Of a DNA stretch of 48,576 bases, positions 24,159-32,703 are shown one piece after another. Where the stretch lies: positions 1-48,576 of the forward strand of contig JAGAJA010000082.1 in the NCBI GenBank assembly GCA_017829075.1. The letters run 5' to 3'. The DNA comes from Oscillospiraceae bacterium. Lineage in GTDB: Bacteria; Bacillota_A; Clostridia; Oscillospirales; Ruminococcaceae. The notes beneath the pieces are model-generated. The model did no database searches. It saw only the letters and a list, made by a program, of their open reading frames with translations, and was not told the DNA's origin. A program made the translations under genes and the position numbers. How positions within the stretch are numbered: position 1 is the first letter of the stretch; every line of letters begins with the position of its first letter.

Positions 24159-25112
24159 TCAGTTAAAGCTGTCCCCGGCGTCAGATTTTCTCGCCGCCTT
24201 GAACTGAGGACTTTTCTTCGTCACAGTCCGCTCCTCAACTCCCTCCGGAGTACATAACTCAAGTGTTATCCTGCCGCTTGCTATTAACGGGTGCCGCAGG
24301 ACGCGGGCTGAGCATCGGCTCACCGGCTCTCTGGAAGCCGCCAGAAAGCAGAACTTCTCGTCCTCATAGGGAACATCGCCGCCCTTTAGCTGCTTGTGCA
24401 GCCTGCTCCTTGCTACCCGCACGGTGAAATGACACCAGTCGCCCTTCTGAAGCATACAGGGCATTTCATGCGGACAGGGAGCCGCAATCCGTGCGCCGAG
24501 GGACAAAAGCTGCTCCCGCGCGGACAGGATATTCGCATATCCCTCCGGAGTACCCGGCTCCACGATCAGCAGAAGCCGCTCCGTGCTCTCCCACAGTCGG
24601 TTTACCGCCGCTTTCCTGCCGGACTGACTAAGCTCGTTCAGGCAGTAGGAGCACAGCACCAGCTCCGCCTTGTTCTCAAAGCCGTTTGTAATGTCGCCGC
24701 TTCTCCACTCCGCCGGAACTCCGCAAAGCTCCGTAAGCCGTTTTCCAAGCGAGATCATTTCCGGCTCCCGCTCAATACATTCTATCCTATCGCAGCCCGC
24801 GATCATCGCCGCCGCATGAGAAGCCGCGCCAGTACCCGCGCCGATGTCAAGCGCCGTCCTGAACTCCCGCCGCTCCTCCGGCAGACATTCCAGCGTCAGT
24901 TGAAGCGCTCTGCTCACCGCGCCGAAAGTCGCCGGCATTCTCACCGCCGCATACGCAAGGATATCCCTCCGGGAGCTTACCAGCCGCCGTCCGGAGCCGT
25001 CGTTGCCGCGGTATTTTTTCGAGATATCCTCCGCCGCCTCAGCAAGCTGATTTGTGTTTTCATCAGCCAGAAGCCGCTCTATTTCTCCCCGTAGCTCTGC
25101 CGGAAATTCCAT
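24159..25112 (-). CDS. Rsm22-like SAM-dependent methyltransferase
   Basis: 317 residues. The methyltransferase core shows the SAM motif DIGAGTGAASHA (about 89-100), ECIEREPEM, and CSYCLNELS. The family-specific half has IVEPGTPEGYANI, the cysteine/histidine cluster CPHEMPC ... GDWCHFTVR and RSRLHKQLKGGDVPYEDEKF in order; such proteins (mitochondrial Rsm22 / METTL17 group) bind an iron-sulfur cluster and act in small-ribosomal-subunit assembly. The bacterial role is presumed similar. It follows the SGNH hydrolase gene by 12 bp and shares its promoter. Confidence 0.85.
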   Translation of the reverse strand: MEFPAELRGEIERLLADENTNQLAEAAEDISKKYRGNDGSGRRLVSSRRDILAYAAVRMPATFGAVSRALQLTLECLPEERREFRTALDIGAGTGAASHAAAMIAGCDRIECIEREPEMISLGKRLTELCGVPAEWRSGDITNGFENKAELVLCSYCLNELSQSGRKAAVNRLWESTERLLLIVEPGTPEGYANILSAREQLLSLGARIAAPCPHEMPCMLQKGDWCHFTVRVARSRLHKQLKGGDVPYEDEKFCFLAASREPVSRCSARVLRHPLIASGRITLELCTPEGVEERTVTKKSPQFKAARKSDAGDSFN

Positions 25113-25124
25113 ATGAACCTCTGA

Positions 25125-25889
25125 TCAAAAATAATTATTCCGTATTTCCTTTGTCGCAAACGCGCCCTCCAGCGCCTGACCGTTAAGCTCCGGGTGAAGT
25201 CCGTCCTTGAGATATCTTCCCCTGCCGCCGATGACCTCGAATTTCTCACAGATACCGCTGTTGCTGTATGCGTCAATAACCTGCACCGACAGTCCCCGAC
25301 AAATCTTTTTAAGGCACTCGATAGTCTTTTCAATCTTTTTGTTGTGCTCCGGAGTTGCTGTCTGGATAGGCGTCATCACAAACACCCGGCAGTTCGGGAA
25401 ATTCTCCCGAATGGTCTGTATGCACCACCTAGCCGCCCCGGCTTCGGTAAAAAGATCAATATTGCTATTGTCAGAAAGCTCCTTGCCAGTGAGCGCCTTT
25501 TCCGGGTCGCCGATAAATTCTTCAAGATCATTCGTACCCATTGCGAATACGAAGATATCCGGCTCCGGGAAAATGCCGTTCTTCACCTCCGCAAGAAATC
25601 TCTGAATATGTACCACCGCGCAGTTATTCATGCGCTTCTGCATTTCCTGAACATCTTCCGTAGGCTCCCAGCCGTCGCTTATTCCTGCGAAATCCTCCGA
25701 GCCGTAGTCCTGCGTAGTGACCGTAGTTCCAGCGATCTCCGCAGTCCTCTTGTACCACACGGAGCTTCCCACCGCAACGTTGCTGTGGGACTTCATGCCG
25801 AGATTTTTGTAAACGTGGAAGCTCCACTGCTCCCCAGCCGTAATGCTGTCGCCGTCAATTCCTAAATTCAGATCCTCAAAACCAGTCAT
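25125..25889 (-). CDS. SGNH/GDSL-type hydrolase
   Basis: 254 residues without a signal peptide, so cytoplasmic. Block I is GDSITAG (Ser nucleophile about residue 15), block II has VAVGSS, block III is GTND (about 118-121) and the His/Asp of block V is DGLHPE (about 232). Such enzymes are esterases or acyl/acetyl hydrolases acting on lipids, peptidoglycan or polysaccharide; the substrate cannot be told. AGGAGAT precedes the ATG. First gene of a probable four-gene operon (hydrolase, Rsm22-like, beta-repeat protein, PPTase). Confidence 0.88.
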   Translation of the reverse strand: MTGFEDLNLGIDGDSITAGEQWSFHVYKNLGMKSHSNVAVGSSVWYKRTAEIAGTTVTTQDYGSEDFAGISDGWEPTEDVQEMQKRMNNCAVVHIQRFLAEVKNGIFPEPDIFVFAMGTNDLEEFIGDPEKALTGKELSDNSNIDLFTEAGAARWCIQTIRENFPNCRVFVMTPIQTATPEHNKKIEKTIECLKKICRGLSVQVIDAYSNSGICEKFEVIGGRGRYLKDGLHPELNGQALEGAFATKEIRNNYF

Positions 25890-25928
25890 ACTGCTATCTC
25901 CTGTTCAGGGTAATTTTTATATACTAAT

Positions 25929-25957
25929 ACTTTATCACAAAATAACCGATTTGTAAA
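25929..25957 (-). promoter_or_regulatory. SigA-type promoter of the SGNH-to-PPTase operon
   Basis: TTTACA-17 bp-TAAAGT on the minus strand, 40 bp before the first gene. Confidence 0.65.
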
Positions 25958-25965
25958 GAGGAAAT

Positions 25966-26841
25966 TCAAATTCCTGTCATATCAAAGTCCGGAGTATATT
26001 CCTCCTTGGCGGAACTGCGTTCCTGCATAAAGCCCTCCAGACCAGCTTCATACACTGCGTCAAGCGCTTTGCGGTACTCAAATGTGGTAATTCTCCGGTC
26101 AAGCCGGGGGATATCCTTTGCCCTGCCGAAAGGAGTATACTGGCTCATAAGGCTGAACAGAACGTCCTTTCCGAAACGTTCTCCGACCCGCCGTATCACC
26201 TCCACAGAATCGTGATAATGATAGGGCAGCACCAGATGCCTTATAATGACCCCCTTTTTCAGCAGACCATTTTCCGCGAAATCCGGTTTTCCGGTCTGGC
26301 GCAGCATTTCCTCCGCCGCAGCCATTGCGGTTTCAAAGTAATCCGGCGCGTCCGACAGCTCACGAGCCAGCCCGTCCGAAAAATACTTGATATCCGGCAG
26401 ATAGATGTCCACATAACCCGACAATGCCCGCAGGGTTTCCACCCTTTCATAGCCGCCGCTGTTGTACACAACCGGGATCTTGAGCCTGTCCCCGGTCTTA
26501 TCCAGAGCACGGATTATCTGCGGGACATAATGGGTGGGATTTACCAGATTTATATTGTTCGCCCCCTGCTCCTGAAGCTCCAAGAAGATCTCCGAAAGCC
26601 GCTGAATGCTGATGTCCTTTCCCTTTCCTCCGGCGCTTATTTCATAATTCTGACAGAAAACGCACCTCATAACGCAGCCGGAAAAGAACACCGCGCCGCT
26701 TCCGTTAGTGCCGCTGATACAGGGCTCCTCCCAGTGATGGAGCGCAGCTCTTGCCAGCCTGAGCGTCTGACTCATACCGCAGAAGCCTATGGAATTCACC
26801 CGGTCAGCCCCGCATTTTCTCGGACAAAGCCTGCAAATCAA
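25966..26841 (-). CDS. Radical SAM protein, PflX / PFL-activase-like (COG1313)
   Basis: 291 residues. The [4Fe-4S] binding motif is CVMRCVFC (C56, C60, C63; CxxxCxxC), preceded by an N-terminal Cys-rich segment (C3, C6, C10, C21). NYEIS, NPTHYVPQI, YNSGGYE, DIYLPDIKYF and LVLPYH are the conserved PflX-type blocks. These proteins resemble pyruvate formate-lyase activases, but their target protein is unknown and no glycyl-radical enzyme is in the window. Start is TTG with GAGGTGAG upstream. The upstream flank is the first long palindromic repeat. Confidence 0.85.
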   Translation of the reverse strand: MICRLCPRKCGADRVNSIGFCGMSQTLRLARAALHHWEEPCISGTNGSGAVFFSGCVMRCVFCQNYEISAGGKGKDISIQRLSEIFLELQEQGANNINLVNPTHYVPQIIRALDKTGDRLKIPVVYNSGGYERVETLRALSGYVDIYLPDIKYFSDGLARELSDAPDYFETAMAAAEEMLRQTGKPDFAENGLLKKGVIIRHLVLPYHYHDSVEVIRRVGERFGKDVLFSLMSQYTPFGRAKDIPRLDRRITTFEYRKALDAVYEAGLEGFMQERSSAKEEYTPDFDMTGI

Positions 26842-26892
26842 ATGTTCTCACCTCAATACGACCGCCGACAACAGCGGCAGACTAATTAACAT

Positions 26893-27447
26893 ATAAATTG
26901 GAATTTGTCGGGCGGGGACGCCCGCCGGCGACTTCCGCGCGAAGCGCGGAAAATGCTTTTCGCTTCCTTTTGGCACAAAAGGAAGCGGGGTGTGGGGCAA
27001 CGCCCCACCACTCGCGCGATAGCGCGCTACTCGGCGCGGAGCGCCGTTAAACGCGTAAAAGGCGCTAAAGGGGTAACAGGGGGAAAACAAGAGTTTTCCC
27101 CCTGTCTGTGGCTGCCTACGGCAGCAACAGACAATTACATCATCGCGCGTTTTCGGTGGGTCTTGCCGCCCTTATTTACTGATTATATTTAAACTCCCAA
27201 ATTACAGTTAGGCAAGGAATTTATTGAGTTTGTCAATGCCTGCTCCGCAGTCATTGACCGGGGGAAAACTCTTGTTTTCCCCCGCGCCCCTTTAGCGCTT
27301 CTGACGCGTTTATGCGCTGCCGCGCTGAGTGGTGGGGCGCTGCCCCACACCCCGCTTCCTTTTGGAAGCCAAAAGGAAGCGAAAAACAGTTGCGCTTCGC
27401 GCTGTGCCAAAAGCGGAAACGTACCCGCCCGACAAATCCCAATTTAT
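26893..27447. repeat. Long imperfect palindromic repeat, copy 1 (555 bp)
   Basis: The outer ends are inverted copies: ATAAATTGGAATTTGTCGGG on the left, and the reverse of ATAAATTGGGATTTGTCGGG on the right (one mismatch). Each arm of about 200 bp is a chain of smaller hairpins (CCGCGC-GAAG-CGCGG, CTTCCTTTTG-GCAC-AAAAGGAAG, GTGGGGC-AAC-GCCCCAC, GGGGGAAAAC-AAGA-GTTTTCCCCC) and the left arm matches the reverse of the right arm in the same module order. The AT-richer centre holds TGTCTG ... CAGACA. It and copy 2 are in the same orientation. 26842-27526 contains no gene I can support. Confidence 0.8.
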
Positions 27448-27460
27448 CCCCCTCACACCT

Positions 27461-27504
27461 AACAAAACGCAAACAACGGGCTGCCTGAATTTCTTCCGCA
27501 GCCC
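27461..27504 (-). terminator. Terminator of the EAL-HDOD operon
   Basis: GGGCTGC ... GCAGCCC stem (27478-27504), followed on the minus strand by GTTGTTTGCGTTTTGTT. Confidence 0.65.
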
Positions 27505-27526
27505 GCCTTATCTTTCTCCGGATCGT

Positions 27527-28315
27527 TTATTCTTCCTCTGCCGTGATAGTCTTTATCAGCTCATAGGTAGGAGCCAGATTTCCGTTTTCGTCAAATGAGA
27601 TCTGCATATTTATCGCCAGCGAATCATTGGATATCGACGTAAAATCCAGCGGATTTAACGCGTCAACATTGTACACGAAAACAAATGTTACCGACGGCAT
27701 TTCCCGGAATTCAGAGCCGTTCACGATCACCCTGAAGCTGCTGCGATCCTGAAGCGCAAAAGCCGCCTCGGAATCCGCCCCGGTCACCAGCGGTTCAATG
27801 ACCCTCTGACGCTCTGTGAAAACCTTGCTCTCCTCTTCCTCCTGCTGCTCGTCCTCTTCATAAACATTCTGAGCAGCAATGATCCTGCCGTTGTTCACCA
27901 CGGCGTTAAGCTGCATATTATGATAACGGTAATCCGTTTCCGCAGCCTCTCCGTCCTCGGTCAGCCCGTTGTATACACTGCCGTCGATTATGTAAGTGGA
28001 GCTGTCCACCTGCGAAACAGATACATTGAACACCGGCGCGTAAATAATATTCTGATACTGTGCCAGAACCTCCGTAAGCTCCGATATAGCCAGCGTTTCT
28101 GTTTCCGACTCATTCATCTTGACAATTATCTCCGACAGAGTTTCGTTTGCGCTGAGATCGGTAGTATATACCCTCGTCACCGACGCCGAAGTGCCGCCCT
28201 CGTTTTTCACGTCCCCGCAGAAGATCATCTCCCGCGCATTCAGCATAAGGACAAGATACGCAATAAGCGCCAGAAGCACCAGCGTGATAAGCACTATTCC
28301 TATAACAACTTTCAT
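27527..28315 (-). CDS. Membrane-anchored extracellular protein, unknown function
   Basis: 262 residues: an N-terminal transmembrane helix (about 3-27) with no cleavage site, then an extracytoplasmic domain with many Ser/Thr and acidic residues, including an EEDEQQEEEESK stretch near residue 155. Strand-like segments (YIIDGSVYNG, FRVIVNGSEFREMPSVTFVFVYNVDALN as two parts) suggest a beta-rich fold. Last gene of the EAL-HDOD / FkbM operon (9-bp gap). No family recognised. Confidence 0.75.
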   Translation of the reverse strand: MKVVIGIVLITLVLLALIAYLVLMLNAREMIFCGDVKNEGGTSASVTRVYTTDLSANETLSEIIVKMNESETETLAISELTEVLAQYQNIIYAPVFNVSVSQVDSSTYIIDGSVYNGLTEDGEAAETDYRYHNMQLNAVVNNGRIIAAQNVYEEDEQQEEEESKVFTERQRVIEPLVTGADSEAAFALQDRSSFRVIVNGSEFREMPSVTFVFVYNVDALNPLDFTSISNDSLAINMQISFDENGNLAPTYELIKTITAEEE

Positions 28316-28324
28316 AGACTAACC

Positions 28325-29422
28325 TCAAATGCAGTATAAATTAGTATCCCAGTCCGGGACATACGGGTGATGCCTGAGATAAAACCTGTATTTCCTGTTT
28401 ATTGCCGCAAGCTGCAAGGGAATCGCGAACATATCCTCATTCCGGTGATAAAGCGCCACCGACAGCTTAGGACGATGCGCCGAAATAGTCTGCCGCGCGC
28501 CCTCGATCGCCTTTGATTCGCTTCCCTCAACATCATACTTGATGAATGTCGCGGTATCTCCCTGAAGCATATGATCCACGCTCATCATACTGATCTCCCG
28601 GTATCTCGCCGGATTATTCTCCCTTGCCGATTCAGCGTCCTCCACCTTTGAGCTTCTTCCCGCCCGCAGGCTGAACCGCATCGTGGTCTCGCAGTTCCAT
28701 GCGCCGGCGTTGTACGCCTCCAGCAGCCCCGACCCGATCATGTACAGCCTGCGCTTGAGCTTGATGTAATTCTTGTGGTCAGGCTCCATAGCGTAGATCT
28801 TCCGGAAATTCATTCCCGTTTCATTCAGAAATTCCACAATAGTGTCGCCGTTGTACGCGCCGAGATCAACATAGGTTTCCTCACCGCCGATTTGAAGCAG
28901 ATCGAACATCTCCTCCCGCGGCGATTCGCAGGCTTTGAGATACTCCAGCCTGCCGCTCAGCTTGTACTTTATAACATTCTCAAACACCAGCTTTGACTGC
29001 TCGTCCGCCAGCATTGAATATACCTTCTCCAGTTCAGCCCGGTGCTCTTTCGCATAGTCCAGCGTGAACAGTCCCTCGCCCACCACCGGAACATTCGGAG
29101 CATACAGCTCATGCTTCTCTGCGACCGCATAGATATGCTCCATGACCTCCGGAAGCTGGCTGCCGAAGCACACCAGAATAATGAAATCATCTCCATAAAG
29201 CTGCTCAATCTCCGACAGCTTCTTCACGCGGTATCCCATGAAGCTGTGACCCCTGACAAACTCGTCGCTCGCCATAACGTCAGCGGTCGCAACTCCGATT
29301 TCGTCCAGAACAGCCTTGATCTTTTCCGCGCCGTCCCCCATGCCGTAAAGCACGATCTTTTTATCCGTCTGCCGCAGATGATCCCACAGGCAGCTATCTA
29401 TCTCATCAAGAAAAAAAGCCAT
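28325..29422 (-). CDS. FkbM-family methyltransferase
   Basis: 365 residues. The N-terminal 150 residues form a Rossmann-like nucleotide-sugar style domain (IVLYGMGDGAEKIKAVLDE), and the C-terminal half is the FkbM methyltransferase: YVDLGAYNGDT (SAM motif, about residue 193), IYAMEPDHKNY, and FIKYDVEGSESKAIEGA. The family O-methylates sugars or small metabolites; substrates are not predictable. It lies between the EAL-HDOD gene (25 bp) and the membrane-anchored gene (9 bp), suggesting a modification of a surface glycan tied to a signalling protein, which is inference. Confidence 0.88.
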   Translation of the reverse strand: MAFFLDEIDSCLWDHLRQTDKKIVLYGMGDGAEKIKAVLDEIGVATADVMASDEFVRGHSFMGYRVKKLSEIEQLYGDDFIILVCFGSQLPEVMEHIYAVAEKHELYAPNVPVVGEGLFTLDYAKEHRAELEKVYSMLADEQSKLVFENVIKYKLSGRLEYLKACESPREEMFDLLQIGGEETYVDLGAYNGDTIVEFLNETGMNFRKIYAMEPDHKNYIKLKRRLYMIGSGLLEAYNAGAWNCETTMRFSLRAGRSSKVEDAESARENNPARYREISMMSVDHMLQGDTATFIKYDVEGSESKAIEGARQTISAHRPKLSVALYHRNEDMFAIPLQLAAINRKYRFYLRHHPYVPDWDTNLYCI

Positions 29423-29447
29423 TTTATGTCCCTCTCAGCGGATATCA

Positions 29448-30665
29448 TTACATCAGACGAATTTTCTCCGCTTCCTTTACACACTGGACGAACGCTTCCG
29501 AGACCTTCGAGCTGTCCAGATGATATTGCTCAACATATTTATCGACTGTTTCCCAGTCGCCCTTTTCATAGGAATAAGCAAGGTCGAAAATATCGCTGTA
29601 AATGCCGCCCTTGCCCATAAGCCCGTTCTTTATCTCCTGCGTCAGCGGGAATTCCTCAAGCGCCTGCGCCAAAGCGCGTTCGCCGCCGTAGGTCACCATT
29701 GAAAGCAGACCCATAAGATAATAGGAATCCGCATCGGGCTGCGCCTGAGGAACCATGAGCGCCAGCCGCTTGCAGAATTTCGCGAGCAGCAGCGACAGCC
29801 GCATTACCTCAACATTATCAATGTGGGTGATACGCTGCATTCCCATAAGATATATCCATTCTCTCAGGTAATCAAGCCCCAGGATTACCAGCGCCTGACT
29901 TATTGAGCTTACCCTGTTCCTTACGCCGAAGTACACTGAATTAATCAGCCGCAGCAGCCGCTGGCACATAGCCGTATCGCAGGATATAACGTCCACAATG
30001 TCGCTGAATTCCGGCTCCGGCTGCGATACGAGCTGCATTACCCGCATAAGGTTGAGCGGCAGCGGAGTTAGACTGCTCTTTGACATGATAGTGGGCTTCG
30101 CAAAGAAATATCCCTGCATAAAGCTGCACCCAAGCCTCTTTGCGTACTCAAACTCCTCCTGCGACTCTATCTTTTCCGCAAGCATGAGCTTGTTGCAGTA
30201 GCGGCAGATATACGAGGTTTCCTCGATAGATTTCTGCGGAGTTCGGAAGTCTATCTTGACGATATCGCCCAGCTCAAAAAGCTCACTGTAACTGTGGTCG
30301 TACTCGAAATCGTCCAGCGCAAGGGTATATCCGCGCTCCTTAAGCTCCTGACAAGCGCCGAGAAGCTGATCGTCCATCATCAGGTTTTCCAGTACCTCGA
30401 CCACGACCAGATCGGGAGAGATCATTTTCGGAACGCCGCGCTTGAGCAGATTAGAGGTGAAATTAATGAATGCCTTGCTTCCGCCGATTATTTCGTTTAT
30501 ATTTAAACCAAAAAAGGCATTAGTAACGACATCGGCAGTGGATTCGTCACCGTCAACGCCGTTGTATTCATTCTGCTTTCCGTTGCTGCGGTAGAGCAGC
30601 TCATATCCGTAAACATGGTTCTCTGTGTCGAATATCGGCTGGCGAGCCATATATACGTTCATCAA
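29448..30665 (-). CDS. EAL-HDOD domain signalling protein
   Basis: 405 residues, the two-domain EAL-HDOD (YuxH-like) architecture. The EAL domain (about 1-205) starts MARQPIFD and reads YELLYR where active phosphodiesterases have EALLR, and LALDDFE, so c-di-GMP hydrolysis is unlikely and a sensing or scaffold role is expected. The HDOD domain (about 206-400; LLRLINSVYFGVRNRVSSISQALVILGLDYLR as its core, named in parts) lacks HD catalytic residues, as usual. First gene of the operon. An imperfect palindrome covers the transcript start (30692-30719). Confidence 0.88.
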   Translation of the reverse strand: MMNVYMARQPIFDTENHVYGYELLYRSNGKQNEYNGVDGDESTADVVTNAFFGLNINEIIGGSKAFINFTSNLLKRGVPKMISPDLVVVEVLENLMMDDQLLGACQELKERGYTLALDDFEYDHSYSELFELGDIVKIDFRTPQKSIEETSYICRYCNKLMLAEKIESQEEFEYAKRLGCSFMQGYFFAKPTIMSKSSLTPLPLNLMRVMQLVSQPEPEFSDIVDVISCDTAMCQRLLRLINSVYFGVRNRVSSISQALVILGLDYLREWIYLMGMQRITHIDNVEVMRLSLLLAKFCKRLALMVPQAQPDADSYYLMGLLSMVTYGGERALAQALEEFPLTQEIKNGLMGKGGIYSDIFDLAYSYEKGDWETVDKYVEQYHLDSSKVSEAFVQCVKEAEKIRLM

Positions 30666-30691
30666 AAATCACCCTTTGAGCCAGATTATGC

Positions 30692-30719
30692 AGTATTGTC
30701 ACCGAGCCTCGGTAATACT
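30692..30719. promoter_or_regulatory. Imperfect palindrome over the EAL-HDOD start site
   Basis: AGTATT-GTC-ACCGAG-C-CTCGGT-AATACT. The one-base centre argues for a DNA operator rather than an RNA hairpin. It begins 8 bp downstream of the -10 box. Confidence 0.45.
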
Positions 30720-30726
30720 CTATATA

Positions 30727-30755
30727 ATTATACAATAATTTCCCGGCTTTTTCAA
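30727..30755 (-). promoter_or_regulatory. SigA-type promoter of the EAL-HDOD operon
   Basis: TTGAAA-17 bp-TATAAT on the minus strand. Confidence 0.78.
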
Positions 30756-30860
30756 GAGATACGAAAAATATTTACAAAATTTTATCTTTTTTAGGCACAT
30801 TGCACAATGGCGAGCCAATTTATTTGGCAGAAGCCCTCGGAAATCCGCGAAACTGAGCGC

Positions 30861-31400
30861 AAAATTGGAGTTTGTCGGGGAGTTTTGCTTGTAACTTAGC
30901 GCGAAGCGCAATTGCTTTTCGCTTCCTTTTGGCACAAAAGGAAGTAGGGTGTGGGGCAAAGCCCCACCACTCGCGCGCAAGCGCGCTACTCGGCGCGAAG
31001 CGCCGCTAAACGCGTAAAAGGCGCTAAAGGGGTAACAGGGGGAAAACAAGAGTTTTCCCCCTGTCTGTTGCTGCCGTAGGCAGCAACAGACAACTACCTC
31101 ATCGCGCGTTATTGGTATGGTTTTGCCACTTTTCCAGTCAGATTTGCACTGCCAAATGACAACTTAGAATAAACTTTTGGAGTTTGTCAATGCCTGCTCC
31201 GCAGTCATTGACCGGGGGAAAACTCTTGTTTTCCCCCGAACCCCTTTAGCGCTTCTGACGCGTTTGTGCGCTACCGCGCTGAGTGGTGGGGCGCTGCCCC
31301 ACACCCCGCTTCCTTTTGGAAGCCAAAAGGAAGCGAAAAACAATTGCGCTTCTCGCGGAAGTCGCTGGCAAGCGTACCCGCGCGCCAAACCCCAATTTAT
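30861..31400. repeat. Long imperfect palindromic repeat, copy 2 (540 bp)
   Basis: Same modules and order as copy 1, in direct orientation: AAAATTGGAGTTTGTCGGGG on the left, chain of hairpins, central palindrome TGTCTGTTGCTGCC ... GGCAGCAACAGACA, reversed chain, and CCAAACCCCAATTTAT on the right. The two copies bracket the three-gene EAL-HDOD operon. The remaining 30666-31492 sequence has the operon promoter and a terminator but no gene. Confidence 0.8.
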
Positions 31401-31453
31401 CCCTCACGCCCTACTTCATAATAATTAAGCACTCCAATTACACTACCCAACAA

Positions 31454-31482
31454 AGAAAAAAACGGAACCAAAAGCCCCGTTC
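31454..31482 (-). terminator. Terminator of rpsP-khpA
   Basis: Small stem AACGG ... CCGTT with TTTTTTTCTTTG following on the minus strand, just past the khpA stop. Confidence 0.65.
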
Positions 31483-31492
31483 TTTTATTCTG

Positions 31493-31726
31493 TTAGTCGA
31501 TCTCAACGGAGATCTTCTCGTCCGCTCTAACCGCGCCTGCGCGCATAACCGTGCGGATAGCCTTTGCAATTCTGCCCTGCTTGCCGATCACTCTGCCCAT
31601 GTCGTCCGGGGCAACGTGGAGATGATACACCACAACACCCTCTGCGTCCGGCTCGTCAACAGTGACCTGAACTGCGCTCTTGTCCTCAACAAGCGCAGAA
31701 GCAATTGTTATCAGAAGCTCTTTCAT
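31493..31726 (-). CDS. khpA: KH-domain RNA-binding protein KhpA
   Basis: 77 residues, the normal length. A single KH domain with the RNA-contacting GxxG loop in RVIGKQGRIAKAIR. KhpA works with KhpB/EloR in RNA binding and cell elongation in Firmicutes. The ATG at 31726 is chosen because GGAGGGT precedes it and MKELLITIASALVED is the standard start; a longer frame is an artefact. It lies 138 bp after rpsP, a gap containing the hairpin CGGGCAG-TC-CTGCCCG (31829-31844). Confidence 0.92.
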   Translation of the reverse strand: MKELLITIASALVEDKSAVQVTVDEPDAEGVVVYHLHVAPDDMGRVIGKQGRIAKAIRTVMRAGAVRADEKISVEID

Positions 31727-31864
31727 ATATAACCCTCCTGTGGGAAAAACGGGGTACAGAGCTATTGTGCGCATTTTCGCGGATAATAACCGCATTCTGC
31801 CGAAAGCTCCGCCCCAGTCATCGCCTAAACGGGCAGTCCTGCCCGCGATCCAGCCTGTAAAAGA

Positions 31865-32095
31865 TTAGCCCTTGAGCAGTCTCTTAACAGTATCTGTGGG
31901 CTGTGCGCCCTTCTTGATCCACTCGTCAGCCTTAGCGGTGTCGATGTTTACAACAGCCGGCTCCTTGGTGGGATCATAGTAGCCGATCTCCTCGATGAAA
32001 CGACCATCTCTGGGGTAACGGGAATCAGCAACAACTACACGATAGAACGGAGCCTTCTTAGCGCCCATTCTTCTCAGTCTGATTTTTACTGCCAT
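31865..32095 (-). CDS. rpsP: 30S ribosomal protein S16 (bS16)
   Basis: 76 residues. The N-terminus [26 protein letters not shown] and [12 protein letters not shown] are diagnostic of bS16. AAAGGAG precedes the ATG. It has its own promoter at 32124-32152 and is followed by khpA. In most Firmicutes it lies directly behind ffh; here two small membrane-protein genes intervene. Confidence 0.96.
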   Translation of the reverse strand: MAVKIRLRRMGAKKAPFYRVVVADSRYPRDGRFIEEIGYYDPTKEPAVVNIDTAKADEWIKKGAQPTDTVKRLLKG

Positions 32096-32123
32096 TATAG
32101 TATTTCTCCTTTCGTTTGATTTT

Positions 32124-32152
32124 ATTATATCAAAGCGGTTTTCCGCCGTGAA
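32124..32152 (-). promoter_or_regulatory. Promoter of rpsP-khpA
   Basis: TTCACG-17 bp-TATAAT on the minus strand; the -35 is weak, the -10 perfect. Confidence 0.55.
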
Positions 32153-32161
32153 TAATCATAA

Positions 32162-32371
32162 TTATAATTTTGTAACGAGCTGCACTATTCCGCTAGCAAT
32201 TAACAGCACACCGAGTAATGAAAGAACCACTCTGACTCCGCTTCTGCCAAATTTTTTTTCGATCTTGCGCAATCCGCTGGATTTAGAAAACCAATCATCA
32301 TTAAAAATGCTTGTTGCAAGCAAAAAAATGCCTGAAGCAATAAATGATATTCCCCATATAAACTCTTTCAT
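32162..32371 (-). CDS. Small two-helix membrane protein, Imm17-like
   Basis: 69 residues: helix (about 4-22), a charged loop with FNDDWFSK and KIEKKFGRSGVRVV, then a second helix. The loop pattern (W-x2-F ... FGR-x-G-x-R) resembles the immunity protein 17 family, whose members protect against polymorphic toxins, but this is a short-motif judgement. GTGGAG precedes the ATG. No toxin gene is visible nearby, so it could be an orphan immunity gene. Confidence 0.6.
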   Translation of the reverse strand: MKEFIWGISFIASGIFLLATSIFNDDWFSKSSGLRKIEKKFGRSGVRVVLSLLGVLLIASGIVQLVTKL

Positions 32372-32499
32372 ACTGAATCTCCACTCAACATTGATTGTGG
32401 TGAAATATATTTACATCGGGAATCAGCCCGGACTGCCCCAACGCATATCAGCATTCTTTCAATATACGTTTTCTCTCATGTCAGGGAACATTCTGCCGA

Positions 32500-32691
32500 T
32501 CATGCGATATATTCCGATACGGGAAACCCGAAGATCAGACAGACTATTCCGCCTATCAGAAACAGAACGGAAATCACGAACCCCACAAACTTTGACTGTC
32601 CCCTGCGCGCTTTCCGGACGAATGACGAAACGCCGCCAATTGCTCCGACAACGATCAGAAAGATTGAAAAGAAAATGTCCAGCCCGCTCAT
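32500..32691 (-). CDS. Small two-helix membrane protein
   Basis: 63 residues with hydrophobic helices at about 5-25 and 36-57 separated by a basic loop (VRKARRGQSK). TAGGAG overlaps the ffh stop codon, and the ATG is 12 bp after it, so it is translated from the ylxM-ffh transcript. Function unknown. Confidence 0.65.
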   Translation of the reverse strand: MSGLDIFFSIFLIVVGAIGGVSSFVRKARRGQSKFVGFVISVLFLIGGIVCLIFGFPVSEYIA

Positions 32692-32703
32692 GTCAGTTCA
32701 CTC

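Noticed and set aside
27189..27472. Similar 73-74-codon minus-strand frames in the right arms of both long palindromes
   Set aside because: The peptides are alike only because the repeats are alike; they run through hairpins, lack ribosome sites and have no domain. The repeat explains them.
26842..27526. Transposase gene in the repeat region
   Set aside because: No frame shows a DDE, HUH or serine/tyrosine recombinase motif; any transposition would depend on a protein encoded elsewhere.
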